A stretch of 64,000 nucleotides of DNA from Actinoallomurus sp040655075 (GTDB lineage Bacteria; Actinomycetota; Actinomycetes; Streptosporangiales; Streptosporangiaceae): positions 310,001 to 374,000 of the forward strand of contig NZ_JBFAJC010000002.1 in assembly GCF_040655075.1 (NCBI RefSeq), in the 5' to 3' direction. A model generated the notes under the pieces. That model was not told where the DNA came from and made no database searches. It was given only the letters and a program-made list of their open reading frames with translations. The position numbers were made by a program, and so were the translations under genes. This document shows, in pieces, positions 1-8,475 of this stretch (its first letter is position 1; the number at the start of each line of letters is the position of its first letter).

Positions 1-806
1 AGGCCGGGCAGGTCACCGACGCGGCGGCCCGGACCGCGCCGGCGAACGTCTCGGCCGTCTCCCGCGACGAACGAGAACGTCGCGCCGTCGCCACGGCCGT
101 CGCCTACGCCCGGGCTCAACTGGGCAAGCCGTACATCTACGGCGGCGAGGGTCCGCGCGGCTATGACTGCTCCGGGCTGACGATGAAGGCGTACGAGGCC
201 GCCGGCGTCTCGATCCCGCGGACCTCCGACGTCCAGTACTGGCAGACCCACCACGTCAGCCTGGGCCACGAACAGACCGGCGATCTGGTCTTCTTCGAAT
301 ACCACCGAGGAATGAGCGGACCTGGCCACGTCGGCATCGTGATCGACCCGAAGCGTCACCTGATGATCGCCGCTCCGCACACGGGCACGGACGTCAAGAT
401 TCAGAACTACCTCATGGTCGGCAGCGCGGACGGTCTGGTCGGCTTCGGCCGTCCCGTGAACGGGCACGCCATCCACCCGGCGCACCCGTTCCACGGCCGG
501 ATCCCCGCGATCAAGACCGCGGACGCCTCATCGCCCGTCCACCGCTCCACCGCCCGTACGGCACTGGCCGCGCCGGCCGGCTACACGGAGTCCCCGGCGC
601 GCCGATCCGCGGGCTCGGCCACTCGCCGGAGCACCCGATCGACGGTCCATCGGCCCGCGCGGGTGTCGCCGTCGCGGCGCGGCCATGCGCTTCGGCTCAC
701 GCGGGTACCGGCCCGGTACGGCAACGGGACCGGCCGGCGGGTACCGCGCCGTGCCGGCACGGCCGCACGTCACATCGCCTCCGCCCACGGGGACGGCGCC
801 CGATGA
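1..806 (+). CDS. NlpC/P60 family cell-wall hydrolase, 3' part (5' end outside window)
   Basis: The reading frame is open from base 3, so the gene begins upstream; 267 residues are visible. It is a C40 cysteine peptidase of the NlpC/P60 family, which cleaves peptidoglycan stem peptides outside the membrane. Seen: the motif YDCSGL with the nucleophile Cys at bases 168-170, and GHVGIV with the expected His at 327-329, both spaced as in the family. An ATG at 183 lies after the catalytic Cys and cannot be the real start. The last 90 or so residues are an Arg/Pro/Ser/Thr-rich, strongly basic tail not typical of the catalytic domain; it may bind wall polymers (inference). The stop overlaps the next start as ATGA. 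Confidence 0.85.
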   Translation, partial: AGQVTDAAARTAPANVSAVSRDERERRAVATAVAYARAQLGKPYIYGGEGPRGYDCSGLTMKAYEAAGVSIPRTSDVQYWQTHHVSLGHEQTGDLVFFEYHRGMSGPGHVGIVIDPKRHLMIAAPHTGTDVKIQNYLMVGSADGLVGFGRPVNGHAIHPAHPFHGRIPAIKTADASSPVHRSTARTALAAPAGYTESPARRSAGSATRRSTRSTVHRPARVSPSRRGHALRLTRVPARYGNGTGRRVPRRAGTAARHIASAHGDGAR

Positions 807-2293
807 GCCCGCTCGCGACGGCACGCGCCGCCAGGAAGGTGTGCCGGCTGGACGGATGCGATCAGTCGGTGCCGCCCACGATCGACGGGTCGCCCCGGTT
901 GTACTGTTCACCCGCTCACCGGGCCGAGGCACGCCGGCGGCGACGTGCCGCGGTGCCGGTCGGCGGCTCGCCGAAACGGGTGCCGGTGCCGGACCGGTCT
1001 GCCTCCGCCGCGCAGGTCGCCACCGCGCCACCGCGGACCGTGGATCACGAGACCGCCGGCCGGCCGGCACCCATGCCCCCGCGCGAGGGGACATCCATGC
1101 GGCCCCCACGGCCGCGTTCGGAGAGGGGACGTCTGGAAACGGCGCCCGCGAAAGCGGAGCGCCGGAAAACAGAGCGCTCAGAAGCCGCACTCCCGGAACC
1201 GGCGCGCGCGGATGGTCCGCGAGAGCCCGCACTGGTCTCCGCCACGACGTCGGCCGCTGGTACGCGGGGCACGTCGGTCGCCCCGAGCGGGGACAGGGCG
1301 AAAACCGCGAAGCGGGTCAACGGCTCCGCGAAGCGCGCCGGGCAGGACCGCTCGCAGGCCGGTCGCCGGAATTCGACGACGATTCCCCTGCGGACGGGCG
1401 GCCGCCGATCGCGCGGTGCCGGAGACGAACGCCGATCCGGGGCTGCGAGCGGCGGGCGTCGATCGGGCGCTGTGAGAGGCGGGCGCCGACCGGGCTCCGC
1501 CGGGGGCGAGCGGCGCCGGAGGACGCGGTCGCGCCCGTCGGTCCATCTGCCCCGCAGACTCCTGACCGGGCCGTCCCAGGCTTGGAAGAGGCTGGGTGCC
1601 GTTCGCCACCGGCTCCCGCAGCGTCTCCAACAGCACGTCCCGCAGCGGCGACCCCTTCGCGACCACCGCGCCAAGTCGTCGCAGCGGATCCGCCCGCTCC
1701 GTTGGGCGGCGGCCGGACTGGTCGCGTTGATCCTCTTCGCGACCGCGGCAGCCGCACAGCCGTCCGTCTTCACCGGCCATCGCGCCGGACCGCGCCCCGG
1801 GGCATCGGCCCGTACGGTGGCGCCGGTCACGGGGGAGTCGCTCATCCGCCTGCGGTCCGCCGCGGTCGCTCGGTCCCTGAAACGCGTCGAGGGCCGGATC
1901 CGGACGCTGCGGAACGCCCGCCGGGAACTCACCGGCCTGCCCGCCGCGCGCAGGACGCCGGCGGTTCTGGCGGCGCTGGCGCAACTCGGCCGGCAGCAGG
2001 AGAGCCTGGACCGGCTCGCCACGGCGCTACGCCGTCGGACGGCCGAAGCGACGGACCGGTCGCGGCGGACGACCGAGCGGGCCCGCCTCGCGAGCGCCCT
2101 CGCCGATGTCGAGGGCGCGCTGACCGAACTGCGCGGACTCCCCCCGGGCTCGCGGACGCCTTACCTGCGCGCGGCCGTGAGCCGGTTGGCGGAACGCCGT
2201 ACGGTCCTGCGGCGGCGACTCTCGGCGGCGGACCGGGCCATCGCCCGCCTGGACGAGGAACTGAGCGCTCCACTGCCGGCAGGCGCCCCCTGA
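803..2293 (+). CDS. Hypothetical protein: zinc-knuckle-like N-terminus, basic linker, one TM segment, coiled coil
   Basis: Function not recognised; 496 residues. The start overlaps the NlpC/P60 stop by 4 bp, which implies translational coupling. Residues about 14-40 hold CRLDGCD, then LYCSPAHR and a run of Arg: a C-x4-C ... C-x3-H arrangement like short zinc knuckles of actinobacterial DNA-related proteins. Residues about 60-290 are a basic low-complexity region with GGRRSG-like repeats. A single hydrophobic segment lies near residues 300-320 (GLVALILFATAAAA). The rest, about 350-490, is Arg/Leu/Glu-rich heptad-like sequence, probably a coiled coil. Longer overlapping frames exist here, so the frame choice rests on the ATGA overlap, the Cys cluster and the clean TM segment. 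Confidence 0.62.
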   Translation: MSPLATARAARKVCRLDGCDQSVPPTIDGSPRLYCSPAHRAEARRRRRAAVPVGGSPKRVPVPDRSASAAQVATAPPRTVDHETAGRPAPMPPREGTSMRPPRPRSERGRLETAPAKAERRKTERSEAALPEPARADGPREPALVSATTSAAGTRGTSVAPSGDRAKTAKRVNGSAKRAGQDRSQAGRRNSTTIPLRTGGRRSRGAGDERRSGAASGGRRSGAVRGGRRPGSAGGERRRRTRSRPSVHLPRRLLTGPSQAWKRLGAVRHRLPQRLQQHVPQRRPLRDHRAKSSQRIRPLRWAAAGLVALILFATAAAAQPSVFTGHRAGPRPGASARTVAPVTGESLIRLRSAAVARSLKRVEGRIRTLRNARRELTGLPAARRTPAVLAALAQLGRQQESLDRLATALRRRTAEATDRSRRTTERARLASALADVEGALTELRGLPPGSRTPYLRAAVSRLAERRTVLRRRLSAADRAIARLDEELSAPLPAGAP

Positions 2294-2461
2294 GCGGGCG
2301 CCGGCGCACTCGAGCCGCCGCACGTCACTGGTCGCCGTCTCCACGTAGGCCTCCTGACTGCGGATCAGGGCGGAGGCGATCGCGTACGACAGGTCGAAGG
2401 GTGGGGCCGGGCGCGCTCCAGCCGCCGGACCTGCGCGGCAGGACGACCGTCACCGCTTCGG

Positions 2462-2474
2462 TAGGGTTTCGCGT
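2462..2474 (+). promoter_or_regulatory. -10-like hexamer of a probable leaderless priA mRNA
   Basis: TAGGGT at 2462-2467 is followed by 7 nt and then the priA ATG, with no Shine-Dalgarno sequence. This matches the actinobacterial leaderless layout. No convincing -35 was found. Confidence 0.5.
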
Positions 2475-3203
2475 ATGACACTGACGCTGCTTCCCGCGGT
2501 CGACGTAGCCGATGGCCAGGCCGTGCGCCTCGTGCAGGGGGAGGCCGGCACGGAGACCTCGTACGGCGAGCCCGTCGAGGCGGCCCTGGCCTGGCAGAGC
2601 GCGGGCGCCGAGTGGGTCCATCTGGTCGACCTGGACGCGGCGTTCGGCCGGGGTTCCAACCGTGAGCTGCTGGCCGCGGTGATCGGCAAGCTGGACGTCA
2701 AGGTCGAGCTGTCCGGCGGCATCCGCGACGACCACTCGCTGGCCGCCGCGCTGGCCACGGGCTGCGCGCGCGTCAACATCGGGACGGCGGCGCTGGAGAA
2801 CCCTGAGTGGTGTCGGAGGATCATCGCCGAGCACGGGGACAAGATCGCGGTCGGGCTCGACGTGCGCGGCACCACGCTCGCCGCCCGCGGCTGGACGCGC
2901 GAGGGCGGCGACCTGTGGGAGGTGCTCGACCGCCTCGAAACCGACGGCTGCCCGCGCTACGTCGTCACCGACGTGACCAAGGACGGCACCCTGCGGGGAC
3001 CGAACACCGAGCTGCTCCGCGAGGTGTGCGCGCGCACCGACCGCCCCGTCATCGCCTCGGGCGGCGTGTCCTCCCTGGACGACCTGCGGGCGCTCGCCAC
3101 GCTCGTGCCGGCCGGCGTCGAGGGCGCCATCGTCGGGAAGGCGCTGTACGCCGGCGCGTTCACCCTGGAAGAGGCCCTGGCGGCCGTGGGAGCGGCCGCG
3201 TGA
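2475..3203 (+). CDS. priA: Bifunctional phosphoribosyl isomerase A (HisA/TrpF)
   Basis: The product is a 242-residue TIM-barrel isomerase. In actinobacteria it converts both ProFAR (histidine pathway) and phosphoribosyl anthranilate (tryptophan pathway), replacing TrpF. Seen: LPAVDVADGQAVRLVQG at the start with the first catalytic Asp, LSGGIRDD, VTDVTKDGTLRGPN with the second catalytic Asp, and IASGGVSSLDDL for phosphate binding. The PriA identity fits the absence of any trpF among the trp genes at 35-39 kb. It heads a tightly overlapping unit with the RidA gene (GTGA overlap) and hisF. Confidence 0.96.
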   Translation: MTLTLLPAVDVADGQAVRLVQGEAGTETSYGEPVEAALAWQSAGAEWVHLVDLDAAFGRGSNRELLAAVIGKLDVKVELSGGIRDDHSLAAALATGCARVNIGTAALENPEWCRRIIAEHGDKIAVGLDVRGTTLAARGWTREGGDLWEVLDRLETDGCPRYVVTDVTKDGTLRGPNTELLREVCARTDRPVIASGGVSSLDDLRALATLVPAGVEGAIVGKALYAGAFTLEEALAAVGAAA

Positions 3204-3604
3204 TCAAGCGGATCTCCTCGGGCGGCCCGTGGGAGAACATCGTCGGCTACTCGCGGGTGGTCGTGGCCGGCCCGTGGGTGCTGGTCGCGGGCTGCACGTC
3301 GACGGTGGACGGCGAGGTCCGCCACGAGAACGACGCGTACGGCCAGACGAAGACCGCGTTCGACGTCGCCCTGCAGGCGGTCGAGCAGGCCGGCGCCTCG
3401 GCGGAGGACGTCGTACGGACCCGGTTGTACGTCCGGGACATCGCCGACGCCGAGGCGGTGGGGCGGGCGCATCACGAGATCTTCGGTGAGATCCGCCCGG
3501 CCACGTCGATGATCGAGGTCTCGGGGTTCATCGATCACCGGATGCTGGTAGAGATCGAGGTGGACGCCTATTCCGAGGCGCTCCAGGACGGAGACAGGCC
3601 ATGA
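3200..3604 (+). CDS. RidA family (YjgF/YER057c/UK114) enamine/imine deaminase
   Basis: The GTG start at 3200 overlaps the priA stop; the 134-residue product is of typical RidA length. RidA proteins hydrolyse reactive 2-aminoacrylate and related imines to 2-keto acids plus ammonia. Seen: VAGCTSTVDGEV, QTKTAFDVALQAVEQAGAS, VVRTRLYVRDI and PATSMIEV...HRMLVEIEVDAY, all usual RidA blocks. The Arg that binds the substrate carboxylate is in VVRTRLYV. The TGA stop overlaps the hisF ATG. Lying between two histidine genes, it probably protects the pathway from PLP-derived imines, which is inference from position. Confidence 0.9.
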   Translation: MIKRISSGGPWENIVGYSRVVVAGPWVLVAGCTSTVDGEVRHENDAYGQTKTAFDVALQAVEQAGASAEDVVRTRLYVRDIADAEAVGRAHHEIFGEIRPATSMIEVSGFIDHRMLVEIEVDAYSEALQDGDRP

Positions 3605-4353
3605 CCGTCGCGATCCGGGTGATCCCGTGCCTGGACGTCGACGCCGGGCGCGTGGTCAAGGGCGTCAACTTCGAGAACCTCCGGGACGCCGGCGACCCGG
3701 TCGAGCTGGCCCGCCGCTATGACGCCGAAGGCGCCGACGAGCTGACCTTCCTCGACATCACCGCCTCCAGCGGCGAGCGGGCGACGACGTACGAGGTCGT
3801 GCGCCGTACGGCCGAGCAGGTGTTCATCCCGCTCACCGTCGGCGGCGGCATCCGTACCGTCGACGACGTCGACCGGCTGCTGCGCGCCGGTGCCGACAAG
3901 GTGTCGATCAACACGGCGGCGATCGCCCGGCCGGAGTTCCTCCGGGAGGCGGCGCACCGGTTCGGCTCGCAGTGCATCGTGTTGTCGGTGGACGCCCGCC
4001 GGTCCGGTGACGGCTTCGAGGTGACCACGCACGGCGGGCGGCGCGGCACCGGCCTGGACGCGGTCGAGTGGGCGCGGCGCGGCGAGGAGCTCGGCGTCGG
4101 CGAGATCCTGCTCAACTCCATGGACGCCGACGGCACCAAGAACGGCTTCGACCTGGAGATGCTGCGGGCGGTCCGCGAGGTCGTCGGCGTGCCCGTCATC
4201 GCCAGCGGGGGAGCGGGCGCCCTCGAGCACTTCGCCCCGGCGATCGACGCGGGGGCCGACGCGGTGCTCGCCGCCAGCGTCTTCCACTTCGGCGAGCTCA
4301 AGATCGGCGACGTCAAGGAGTCCATCCGCCAGGCGGGCCACCCCGTACGCTGA
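3601..4353 (+). CDS. hisF: Imidazole glycerol phosphate synthase cyclase subunit
   Basis: 250 residues, normal for HisF. With HisH it turns PRFAR and glutamine-derived ammonia into imidazole glycerol phosphate and AICAR. Seen: IPCLDVDAGRVVKGVNF with the first catalytic Asp, LTVGGGIRTVDDV, DKVSINTAA, and the second catalytic Asp in VLSVDARR, then EILLNSMDADGTKNGFD and VIASGGAGALEHF. The ATG overlaps the RidA stop. The hisH partner should lie upstream of the window, since it normally precedes priA. hisI is about 26 kb downstream instead of nearby. Confidence 0.97.
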   Translation: MTVAIRVIPCLDVDAGRVVKGVNFENLRDAGDPVELARRYDAEGADELTFLDITASSGERATTYEVVRRTAEQVFIPLTVGGGIRTVDDVDRLLRAGADKVSINTAAIARPEFLREAAHRFGSQCIVLSVDARRSGDGFEVTTHGGRRGTGLDAVEWARRGEELGVGEILLNSMDADGTKNGFDLEMLRAVREVVGVPVIASGGAGALEHFAPAIDAGADAVLAASVFHFGELKIGDVKESIRQAGHPVR

Positions 4354-4578
4354 CCGGGCCCTGGCCCCGGGGCCGGTCCTGCAGCGGCCCACCAGCCCGT
4401 ACGCCGCAGGACATCGACGTCACCCCGCCCGGCCGGCTTGAGCGTTCGCCGGGTGCGGGGGCTCCGCTGTTTCCGCACCCGTCGGAACGACGATTCTCCG
4501 GTCGCCGACGGCGATCCGGGGTGACGTCCGTCTCGAATCCGCTTCGAGCGAGCATGTTCGCCGGTGAGTGGGGCACAG

Positions 4579-4594
4579 GTGGGACGTGTCCCAC
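4579..4594. promoter_or_regulatory. Perfect 16-bp inverted repeat, candidate operator
   Basis: GTGGGACGTGTCCCAC: 7-bp arms with a 2-bp spacer. It lies 200 bp before the dehydrogenase/porter genes. The protein that binds it is unknown. Confidence 0.4.
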
Positions 4595-4697
4595 AGAAGT
4601 GACATAGCCCAAAACCCGGCCTATCGGGCGGTCCGCCCGATATCCGGGCGCTGCGGCGCGACCGTCGTCCTGCGCGGTCCGTGGTCGGTCGATCACG

Positions 4698-4741
4698 CTG
4701 GATGTGTACGGTTGTCACAAACGCACATTTCGGACATCCAG
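4698..4741. promoter_or_regulatory. Inverted repeat CTGGATGT/ACATCCAG, candidate operator or hairpin
   Basis: Two perfect 8-bp arms at 4698-4705 and 4734-4741 enclose 28 bp that include TTGTCACAAACG. They end about 55 bp before the dehydrogenase start, where a promoter is expected. Confidence 0.4.
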
Positions 4742-4794
4742 GGCCGAGGTCACTTCGGAGGGAATAGGGAAGCGGCTCTGGGCGGGAGATGATC

Positions 4795-5844
4795 ATGCGT
4801 GCTCTTACGGTGGTGCCGTTGAAGGCGGGATCACTCGAGGTCAGTGAGGTCCCCGAGCCCACACGGGGCGAGGGCGAACTGCTCGTCGATGGCGTCGCGC
4901 TCGGCGTGTGCGGCACGGATCGGGAGATCATCGCCGGTGATTACGGCTGGGCGCCACCCGGCGAGAACCGGCTGATCATCGGACACGAGTCGCTCGGGCG
5001 GGTCCGGGAGGCCCCTGAGGGCAGCGACTTCCGCCCCGGTGACCTGATCGTCGGCATCGTGCGGCGGCCCGATCCGGTGCCGTGCGGCGCGTGCGCCCGC
5101 GGCGAGTTCGACATGTGCCGCAACGGCCGGTACACCGAGCGGGGCATCAAACAGATCCACGGTTTCGGGTCCGAGCGGTGGACGATCGAGGCCGACTACG
5201 CGGTCCGCATCGACCCGGCGCTGGGCGACCTCGGCGTCCTCATGGAGCCGACGACCATCGTGGCCAAGGCCTGGGACCACATCGAGCGGATCGGCAACCG
5301 GGCCTGGTTCGAACCCCGCCGGCTCCTGGTGACGGGCGCGGGCCCGATCGGCCTGCTGGCCGCCCTACTGGGCGTGCAGCGGGGGCTCGACGTCCACGTG
5401 CTCGACCGGGTCACCGGCGGGGTGAAGCCGAAGATCGTCGCCGACCTCGGCGCCACGTACCACACGGGGTCCGTCGACGACGTCACCGCCAAGGCGTGCC
5501 CGGACATCGTCATCGAGGCCACAGGTGTCTCTCACCTCGTCATGGACGCGATCACCAACAACGCGGCGGCGAGCGTCGTGTGCCTCATGGGCGTCTCGCG
5601 CGGGGGCCATCGGATCGAGGTGGACGCCGGTTCGCTCAACCGGGAGATCGTCCTGGGGAACGACGCCGTCTTCGGATCGGTCAACGCCAACCACCGCCAC
5701 TACGAACTGGCCGCCGAGGCGCTCCTGCGCGCGGACCGGTCGTGGCTGGCGCGACTCATCACCAACCGACTGCCCCTCGAGCGGGCGCCCGAGACGCTCG
5801 AAGGAGGTAGCGGCGACGACGTCAAAGTCGTCATCGACCTGTAG
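4795..5844 (+). CDS. Zinc-dependent glucose 1-dehydrogenase-like oxidoreductase (MDR family)
   Basis: Medium-chain alcohol dehydrogenase related to archaeal-type glucose dehydrogenases, which oxidise aldoses to lactones with NAD(P). Seen: LGVCGTDREI with the catalytic-zinc Cys, IIGHESLGRV with the zinc His, PCGACARGEFDMC as a structural-zinc Cys cluster, and the Rossmann motif VTGAGPIGLLA. The ATG at 4795 is preferred over 4789 because GGGAG at 4784-4788 abuts 4789 but sits 6 nt before 4795; this gives 349 residues. The sugar porter gene follows after 6 bp, and an aldo/keto reductase after that, so the three probably form a sugar uptake and oxidation operon. The exact sugar is not shown by the sequence. 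Confidence 0.85.
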   Translation: MRALTVVPLKAGSLEVSEVPEPTRGEGELLVDGVALGVCGTDREIIAGDYGWAPPGENRLIIGHESLGRVREAPEGSDFRPGDLIVGIVRRPDPVPCGACARGEFDMCRNGRYTERGIKQIHGFGSERWTIEADYAVRIDPALGDLGVLMEPTTIVAKAWDHIERIGNRAWFEPRRLLVTGAGPIGLLAALLGVQRGLDVHVLDRVTGGVKPKIVADLGATYHTGSVDDVTAKACPDIVIEATGVSHLVMDAITNNAAASVVCLMGVSRGGHRIEVDAGSLNREIVLGNDAVFGSVNANHRHYELAAEALLRADRSWLARLITNRLPLERAPETLEGGSGDDVKVVIDL

Positions 5845-5850
5845 ATCGGG

Positions 5851-7266
5851 ATGACCATGACCACACAAGCTCCCGCCGCGCGGCAGGAACACCTCGCGCA
5901 TGTCGTCTTCATCAGCGCCGCCGCGGCTCTCGGCGGCTTCCTGTTCGGGTACGACAGCGCCGTCATCAACGGAGCCGTGGACGGCATCAAGGGCCACTTC
6001 GGCGTCGGAGCCGGCGTCACCGGTCTGATCGTGTCCGCGGCGCTGCTCGGGTCGGCGCTGGGCGCCGCGATCGCCGGCAAGCTCGCCGACCTCAAAGGAC
6101 GTCTGCTCGTCATGCGGCTGGCCGCCGTGCTGTTCGTGATCAGCAGCTTCGGAGCGATGTTCCCGTTCGCGGACTGGGAACTGGCGTTCTGGCGGATCAT
6201 CAGCGGCATCGCCATCGGGATGGCCTCGATGGTCTCTCCGGCCTACATCGCCGAGGTGGCGCCGCCCGCCTACCGCGGCCGGCTGGCCTCCTTCCAGCAA
6301 CTGGCGATCGTGCTCGGCATCGCGATCTCGCAGCTCGTGAACTTCGCGATCGCGGCGCTGGCCGGCGGCAACACCCGCAATCACCTGGTCGGCATCGAGG
6401 CGTGGCAGTGGATGCTGGGCGTCGCGGCGATTCCCGCGGCGATGTACCTCATCTTCGCCCTGATCATCCCTGAGTCGCCGCGTTACCTCGTGGAGGACGG
6501 GAAGCTCGACAAGGCCCGCCAGGTCCTCGCCGAGGTCGAAGGCGAGCACATCGACCTCGACGCCCGCGTGCGCGAGATCCAGTCCGTGCTCGCCGCCGAG
6601 CACAAGCCGCGGCTGCGGGACATCCGGGGACCCGCGGTGGGCCTGCTGCCGATCGTGTGGGTGGGCATCGGCCTGTCCGTCCTGCAGCAGTTCGTCGGCA
6701 TCAACGTGATCTTCTACTACTCCGCGTCGCTGTGGCACTCGGTCGGCATCTCGCAGACCAACTCGCTGCTGATCAGCCTGTCCACCTCGATCATCAACAT
6801 CGTCGGCACGTTCATCGCGATCGCGTTCGTCGACAAGATCGGCCGCAAGCCGCTGGCGCTGATCGGCTCGATCGGGATGACGATCTCGCTGGCGACGATG
6901 GCCTGGGCGTTCAGCGCCGCGCACAAGATCAGTGGCACCGAGGTCCGGCTGCCGCACGCCCAGGGCCTGGTGGCACTGTTCACCGCGCACACGTACGTGC
7001 TGTTCTTCGCACTGTCGTGGGGCGTGGTCGTCTGGGTCATGCTGGGTGAGATCTTCCCGAACAAGATCAGGGCGGCCGCGATGTCCGTGGCCGTGGCGGC
7101 CCAGTGGATCGCCAACTGGCTGGTCACGGTGACGTTCCCCAACCTGTCGGAATGGAGCCTGTCCGGGGCGTACATCGGATACTCGATCTTCGCCGCGCTG
7201 TCGGTGCCGTTCGTCATCAGGTTCCTGCACGAGACGAAGGGCAAGAAGCTCGAGGAGATGGGCTGA
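5851..7266 (+). CDS. Sugar porter family MFS transporter
   Basis: 471 residues with 12 predicted membrane segments. Sugar porters move monosaccharides, usually with H+. Seen: GGFLFGYDSAVINGA at TM1, the loop motif GKLADLKGR, RIISGIAIGMASMVSPAYIAEVAP, the family signature PESPR at the end of TM6, QQFVGINVIFYYS in TM7, and DKIGRKPLALIGS. These match bacterial GalP/GlcP-like proteins. A second in-frame ATG lies two codons later. The end of the gene belongs to a short tandem repeat at 7260-7321 that runs into the spacer before the next gene. Confidence 0.92.
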   Translation: MTMTTQAPAARQEHLAHVVFISAAAALGGFLFGYDSAVINGAVDGIKGHFGVGAGVTGLIVSAALLGSALGAAIAGKLADLKGRLLVMRLAAVLFVISSFGAMFPFADWELAFWRIISGIAIGMASMVSPAYIAEVAPPAYRGRLASFQQLAIVLGIAISQLVNFAIAALAGGNTRNHLVGIEAWQWMLGVAAIPAAMYLIFALIIPESPRYLVEDGKLDKARQVLAEVEGEHIDLDARVREIQSVLAAEHKPRLRDIRGPAVGLLPIVWVGIGLSVLQQFVGINVIFYYSASLWHSVGISQTNSLLISLSTSIINIVGTFIAIAFVDKIGRKPLALIGSIGMTISLATMAWAFSAAHKISGTEVRLPHAQGLVALFTAHTYVLFFALSWGVVVWVMLGEIFPNKIRAAAMSVAVAAQWIANWLVTVTFPNLSEWSLSGAYIGYSIFAALSVPFVIRFLHETKGKKLEEMG

Positions 7267-7321
7267 CCGCTTGCGTCGACCGGCGAGCGAGCTGGGCTGA
7301 CCACCCGCAGCGACCGGCGAG
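7260..7321 (+). repeat. Two-copy tandem repeat of the porter gene's 3' end (includes its stop codon)
   Basis: Two 28-bp units, 7260-7287 and 7294-7321, match at about 23 of 28 positions and repeat with a 34-bp period. Both begin GGGCTGACC and end CGACCGGCGAG. The first spans the stop codon of the sugar porter; the second runs into the Shine-Dalgarno region of the next gene. Confidence 0.7.
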
Positions 7322-7330
7322 GAGGAGCAC

Positions 7331-8311
7331 ATGACGTTGCCCACGGCACGACTGGGCACGACCGACATGGAGATCACCCGCGTCGGGTTCGGCGCCTGGG
7401 CGGTCGGGGGAGCCTGGGAGTACGGCTGGGGTGCCCAGAGCGACGAGGAGTCGATCAACGCGATCCGGCACGCCGTCGACCAGGGCGTGAACTGGATCGA
7501 CACCGCGGCGGTCTACGGTCTCGGGCACTCGGAGAAGGTCGTCGCCCAAGCGCTCAAGGGCGTGTCCGACCGCCCGTACGTCTTCACCAAATGCGGGATG
7601 CTCTGGGAAACCGACGGGATTGTCGCGCGCGTCGCCCGGCCGGAGACGATCCGCCGGGAGGTCGAGGACTCGCTGCGCCGGTTGCGGGTCGAGCGGATCG
7701 ACCTCTACCAGGTGCACCAGACGCCCGACGACGGCACGCCGGTGGAGATGTACTGGGAGACGATGGCGGAGTTGAAACAGGAGGGAAAGGTCCGCGCGAT
7801 CGGCCTGTCCAACCACAGCGCGCTGCGCCTGGAGAAGGCCGAGCAGGTCGCGCACGTCGACTCCCTGCAGCCGCCGTTCTCGCTGATCGACCGCATGGCC
7901 GCTCCGGAGATCGACTGGTGCGCCCGTGACGGCGCCGGGGTGATCGTCTACTCGCCGATGCAGTCCGGCCTGCTGACCGGCGCGTTCTCCCGGCAGCGGG
8001 TCGACGCGCTGCCCGAGGACGACTGGCGGCGGCGCTCTCCGGACTTCACCACCGGGCTCGACGCCAACCTTGCGCTGGCCGACGCCCTGCGGCCGGTCGC
8101 CGAACGGCACGGCGTGTCCCAGGCGGCCGTAGCGGTCGCCTGGACGCTCGTCTGGCCGGGCGTGACCGGCGCGATCGTCGGCGCCCGCAGCCCCGAGCAG
8201 GTCGACGGCTGGCTGCCCGCCGCGTCCCTGGAGCTCACACCGGAGGACCTGCACGAGATCGCCACGGCCGTCGCGCGCACCGGCGCCGGCCGCGGCCCCG
8301 TACGCCCCTGA
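7331..8311 (+). CDS. Aldo/keto reductase
   Basis: 326 residues, TIM-barrel NADPH-dependent oxidoreductase. The catalytic tetrad is visible: Asp and Tyr in WIDTAAVYGLGHSE, Lys in YVFTKCG, His in YQVHQTP. A strong GAGGAGG lies 5 nt before the ATG. The cofactor-binding end has IVGARSPEQVDGW. As third gene after the dehydrogenase and porter it probably acts on the same sugar or its oxidised form (inference). Its last codons (GRGPVRP and stop) coincide with the outermost copy of a repeat derived from the convergent RidA-like gene, so the present C-terminus may have been shaped by that duplication. Confidence 0.9.
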   Translation: MTLPTARLGTTDMEITRVGFGAWAVGGAWEYGWGAQSDEESINAIRHAVDQGVNWIDTAAVYGLGHSEKVVAQALKGVSDRPYVFTKCGMLWETDGIVARVARPETIRREVEDSLRRLRVERIDLYQVHQTPDDGTPVEMYWETMAELKQEGKVRAIGLSNHSALRLEKAEQVAHVDSLQPPFSLIDRMAAPEIDWCARDGAGVIVYSPMQSGLLTGAFSRQRVDALPEDDWRRRSPDFTTGLDANLALADALRPVAERHGVSQAAVAVAWTLVWPGVTGAIVGARSPEQVDGWLPAASLELTPEDLHEIATAVARTGAGRGPVRP

Positions 8312-8475
8312 CCTCAGGCGACCTCGCTCTCCGCCGGCCGGTGCTCGTACGCCCTGACCTCAGGCGACCTCGCTCTCCGCCGGCCGGTGCTCGTGCGCCC
8401 CTGACCTCAGGCGACCTCGACGATCGTGTCGATCCCACGTCGGCCGGTGCTTCTGCGCCCCTGACTGACCTCAGG
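8301..8475 (-). repeat. Decaying tandem copies of the 3' end of the convergent RidA-like gene
   Basis: In the minus direction, units of about 46-60 bp carry TCGCCTGAGGTCAGG..CG followed by GAGCACCGGCCGGCGGAG. The first is the gene's own terminus (stop at 8471-8473); three more copies follow out to the stop codon of the aldo/keto reductase. Each keeps a TGA in the same place. The copy nearest the gene resembles it best over GACGATCG..., and the outer copies resemble each other most. Confidence 0.8.

Larger units (their letters stand above)
4354..4794 (+). other. 441-bp intergenic region between hisF and the sugar dehydrogenase gene
   Basis: No credible ORF. The first 40 bp after hisF are GC-rich inverted sequence (GGCC/GGCC arms around 4366-4380) that could end the his transcript. 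The 3' part is relatively AT-rich and carries two inverted repeats, listed separately, that probably control the downstream sugar genes. Confidence 0.5.

Noticed and set aside
685..2478. 597-aa plus-strand frame
   Set aside because: Overlaps the NlpC/P60 gene, the zinc-knuckle gene and the priA start in another frame; Pro/Arg/Gly-rich without motifs.
4568..4792. 74-aa ORF before the sugar dehydrogenase gene
   Set aside because: Spans the inverted repeats and promoter region; composition unlike a protein.
5365..7503. 712-aa minus-strand frame opposite the dehydrogenase and sugar porter genes
   Set aside because: Shadow of two well-defined genes; His/Asp/Arg-rich nonsense composition.
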